In this document: positions 32,837 through 33,015 of the stretch, one piece after another
Layout of the letters: each line of letters opens with the position of its first letter
Numbering within the stretch: position 1 is the stretch's first letter
NCBI GenBank assembly: GCA_017424235.1
Contig: JAFPAQ010000030.1
Coordinates: 1-33,015, forward strand
Direction: 5' to 3'
DNA: 33,015 nt
Source: Lachnospiraceae bacterium
GTDB lineage: Bacteria; Bacillota; Clostridia; Lachnospirales; Lachnospiraceae
Notes under the pieces: model-generated
The model's input: the letters and a program-made list of their open reading frames with translations, nothing else
What the model was told of the DNA's origin: nothing
Database searches by the model: none
Position numbers and translations under genes: made by a program

Positions 32837-33015
32837 TTATGATTCCTTGAAAATCAGTCCCTCTACATTATTTACCATTTCCAAGGCTGATGCGATTACC
32901 GCATCCATATCATAATATTTATACTCTCCAAGCCTGCCGCCAAAGATTACTTTACTCTCTTTATCTGCAAGTTCACGATATTTTGTATACAAATCACCAT
33001 TCTTTTCATCGTTTA
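32837..33015 (-). CDS. glf: UDP-galactopyranose mutase, C-terminal end (cut by window edge)
   Basis: About 58 codons up to a TAA at 32837-32839 lie in the window. The translation contains NDEKNGDLYTKYRELAD, then VIFGGRLGEYKYYDMDAVI, the C-terminal signature of Glf with the Arg and the YKYYDM block near the flavin and substrate. Glf turns UDP-galactopyranose into UDP-galactofuranose for cell-surface glycans. It lies 82 bases before the CYTH gene; I see no clear terminator between them. Confidence 0.9.
   Translation of the reverse strand, partial: NDEKNGDLYTKYRELADKESKVIFGGRLGEYKYYDMDAVIASALEMVNNVEGLIFKES

Overview
The window reads as chromosomal DNA of a low-GC, spore-forming Firmicute, most likely a motile member of the Lachnospiraceae. 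This rests on base composition, an alpha/beta-type small acid-soluble spore protein, chemotaxis-type genes, clostridial gene order (tig-clpP-clpX-lon-engB) and a set of uncharacterised genes of a type I associate with Lachnospiraceae. No species is claimed. All 29 genes I can support, including two cut by the window edges, lie on the minus strand, so transcription runs from high to low coordinates. I see no rRNA, tRNA, insertion sequence, phage gene or CRISPR array.

Layout in transcription order (right to left). 33015-31671: the end of a UDP-galactopyranose mutase gene, a CYTH-domain protein and a DJ-1/PfpI protein, closed by a strong terminator. 31614-25968: a signalling operon behind a near-perfect promoter: cheR, cheB, a stand-alone receiver, cheW, a PAS histidine kinase and a receiver/HD-GYP c-di-GMP phosphodiesterase. 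It has no cheA and no chemoreceptor gene. 25933-25562: a small spore protein gene with a possible forespore promoter and a structured leader. 25561-25298: a gene-free stretch with two hairpins of unexplained purpose and the tig promoter. 25297-18140: a protein quality-control block (trigger factor, ClpP, ClpX, Lon), then the ribosome-assembly GTPase EngB and the tRNA pseudouridine synthase TruA. 18139-14358: a MacB-like ABC exporter (ATPase, adaptor, permease) behind an unusual control region with a 16-bp palindrome. 14293-10571: a beta-CASP RNase-like enzyme, dihydrofolate reductase and a branched-chain aminotransferase. 10554-3114: four co-directional genes of unknown function. 3032-1: purC, purF and the start of purB.

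The best candidate for an undescribed system is the four-gene cassette at 10437-3191. It encodes a 1242-residue protein with beta modules and helical repeats, a divergent Hsp70-like ATPase that keeps a substrate-binding-like beta domain but lacks the helical lid, a small TPR protein, and a coiled-coil protein with a hairpin of two membrane helices. Together these suggest a membrane-tethered chaperone-like or scaffold machine; that is inference.

Other points of note are a CheB whose receiver has lost its phosphorylation residues while its esterase triad is intact, a histidine kinase ending in what looks like a phosphotransfer domain without its histidine, and several structured intergenic regions.

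Several start codons are set here from Shine-Dalgarno placement rather than the longest reading frame: purC, the TPR gene, the Hsp70-like gene, folA, the beta-CASP gene, engB, clpP, the spore protein gene, the HD-GYP gene and cheB.
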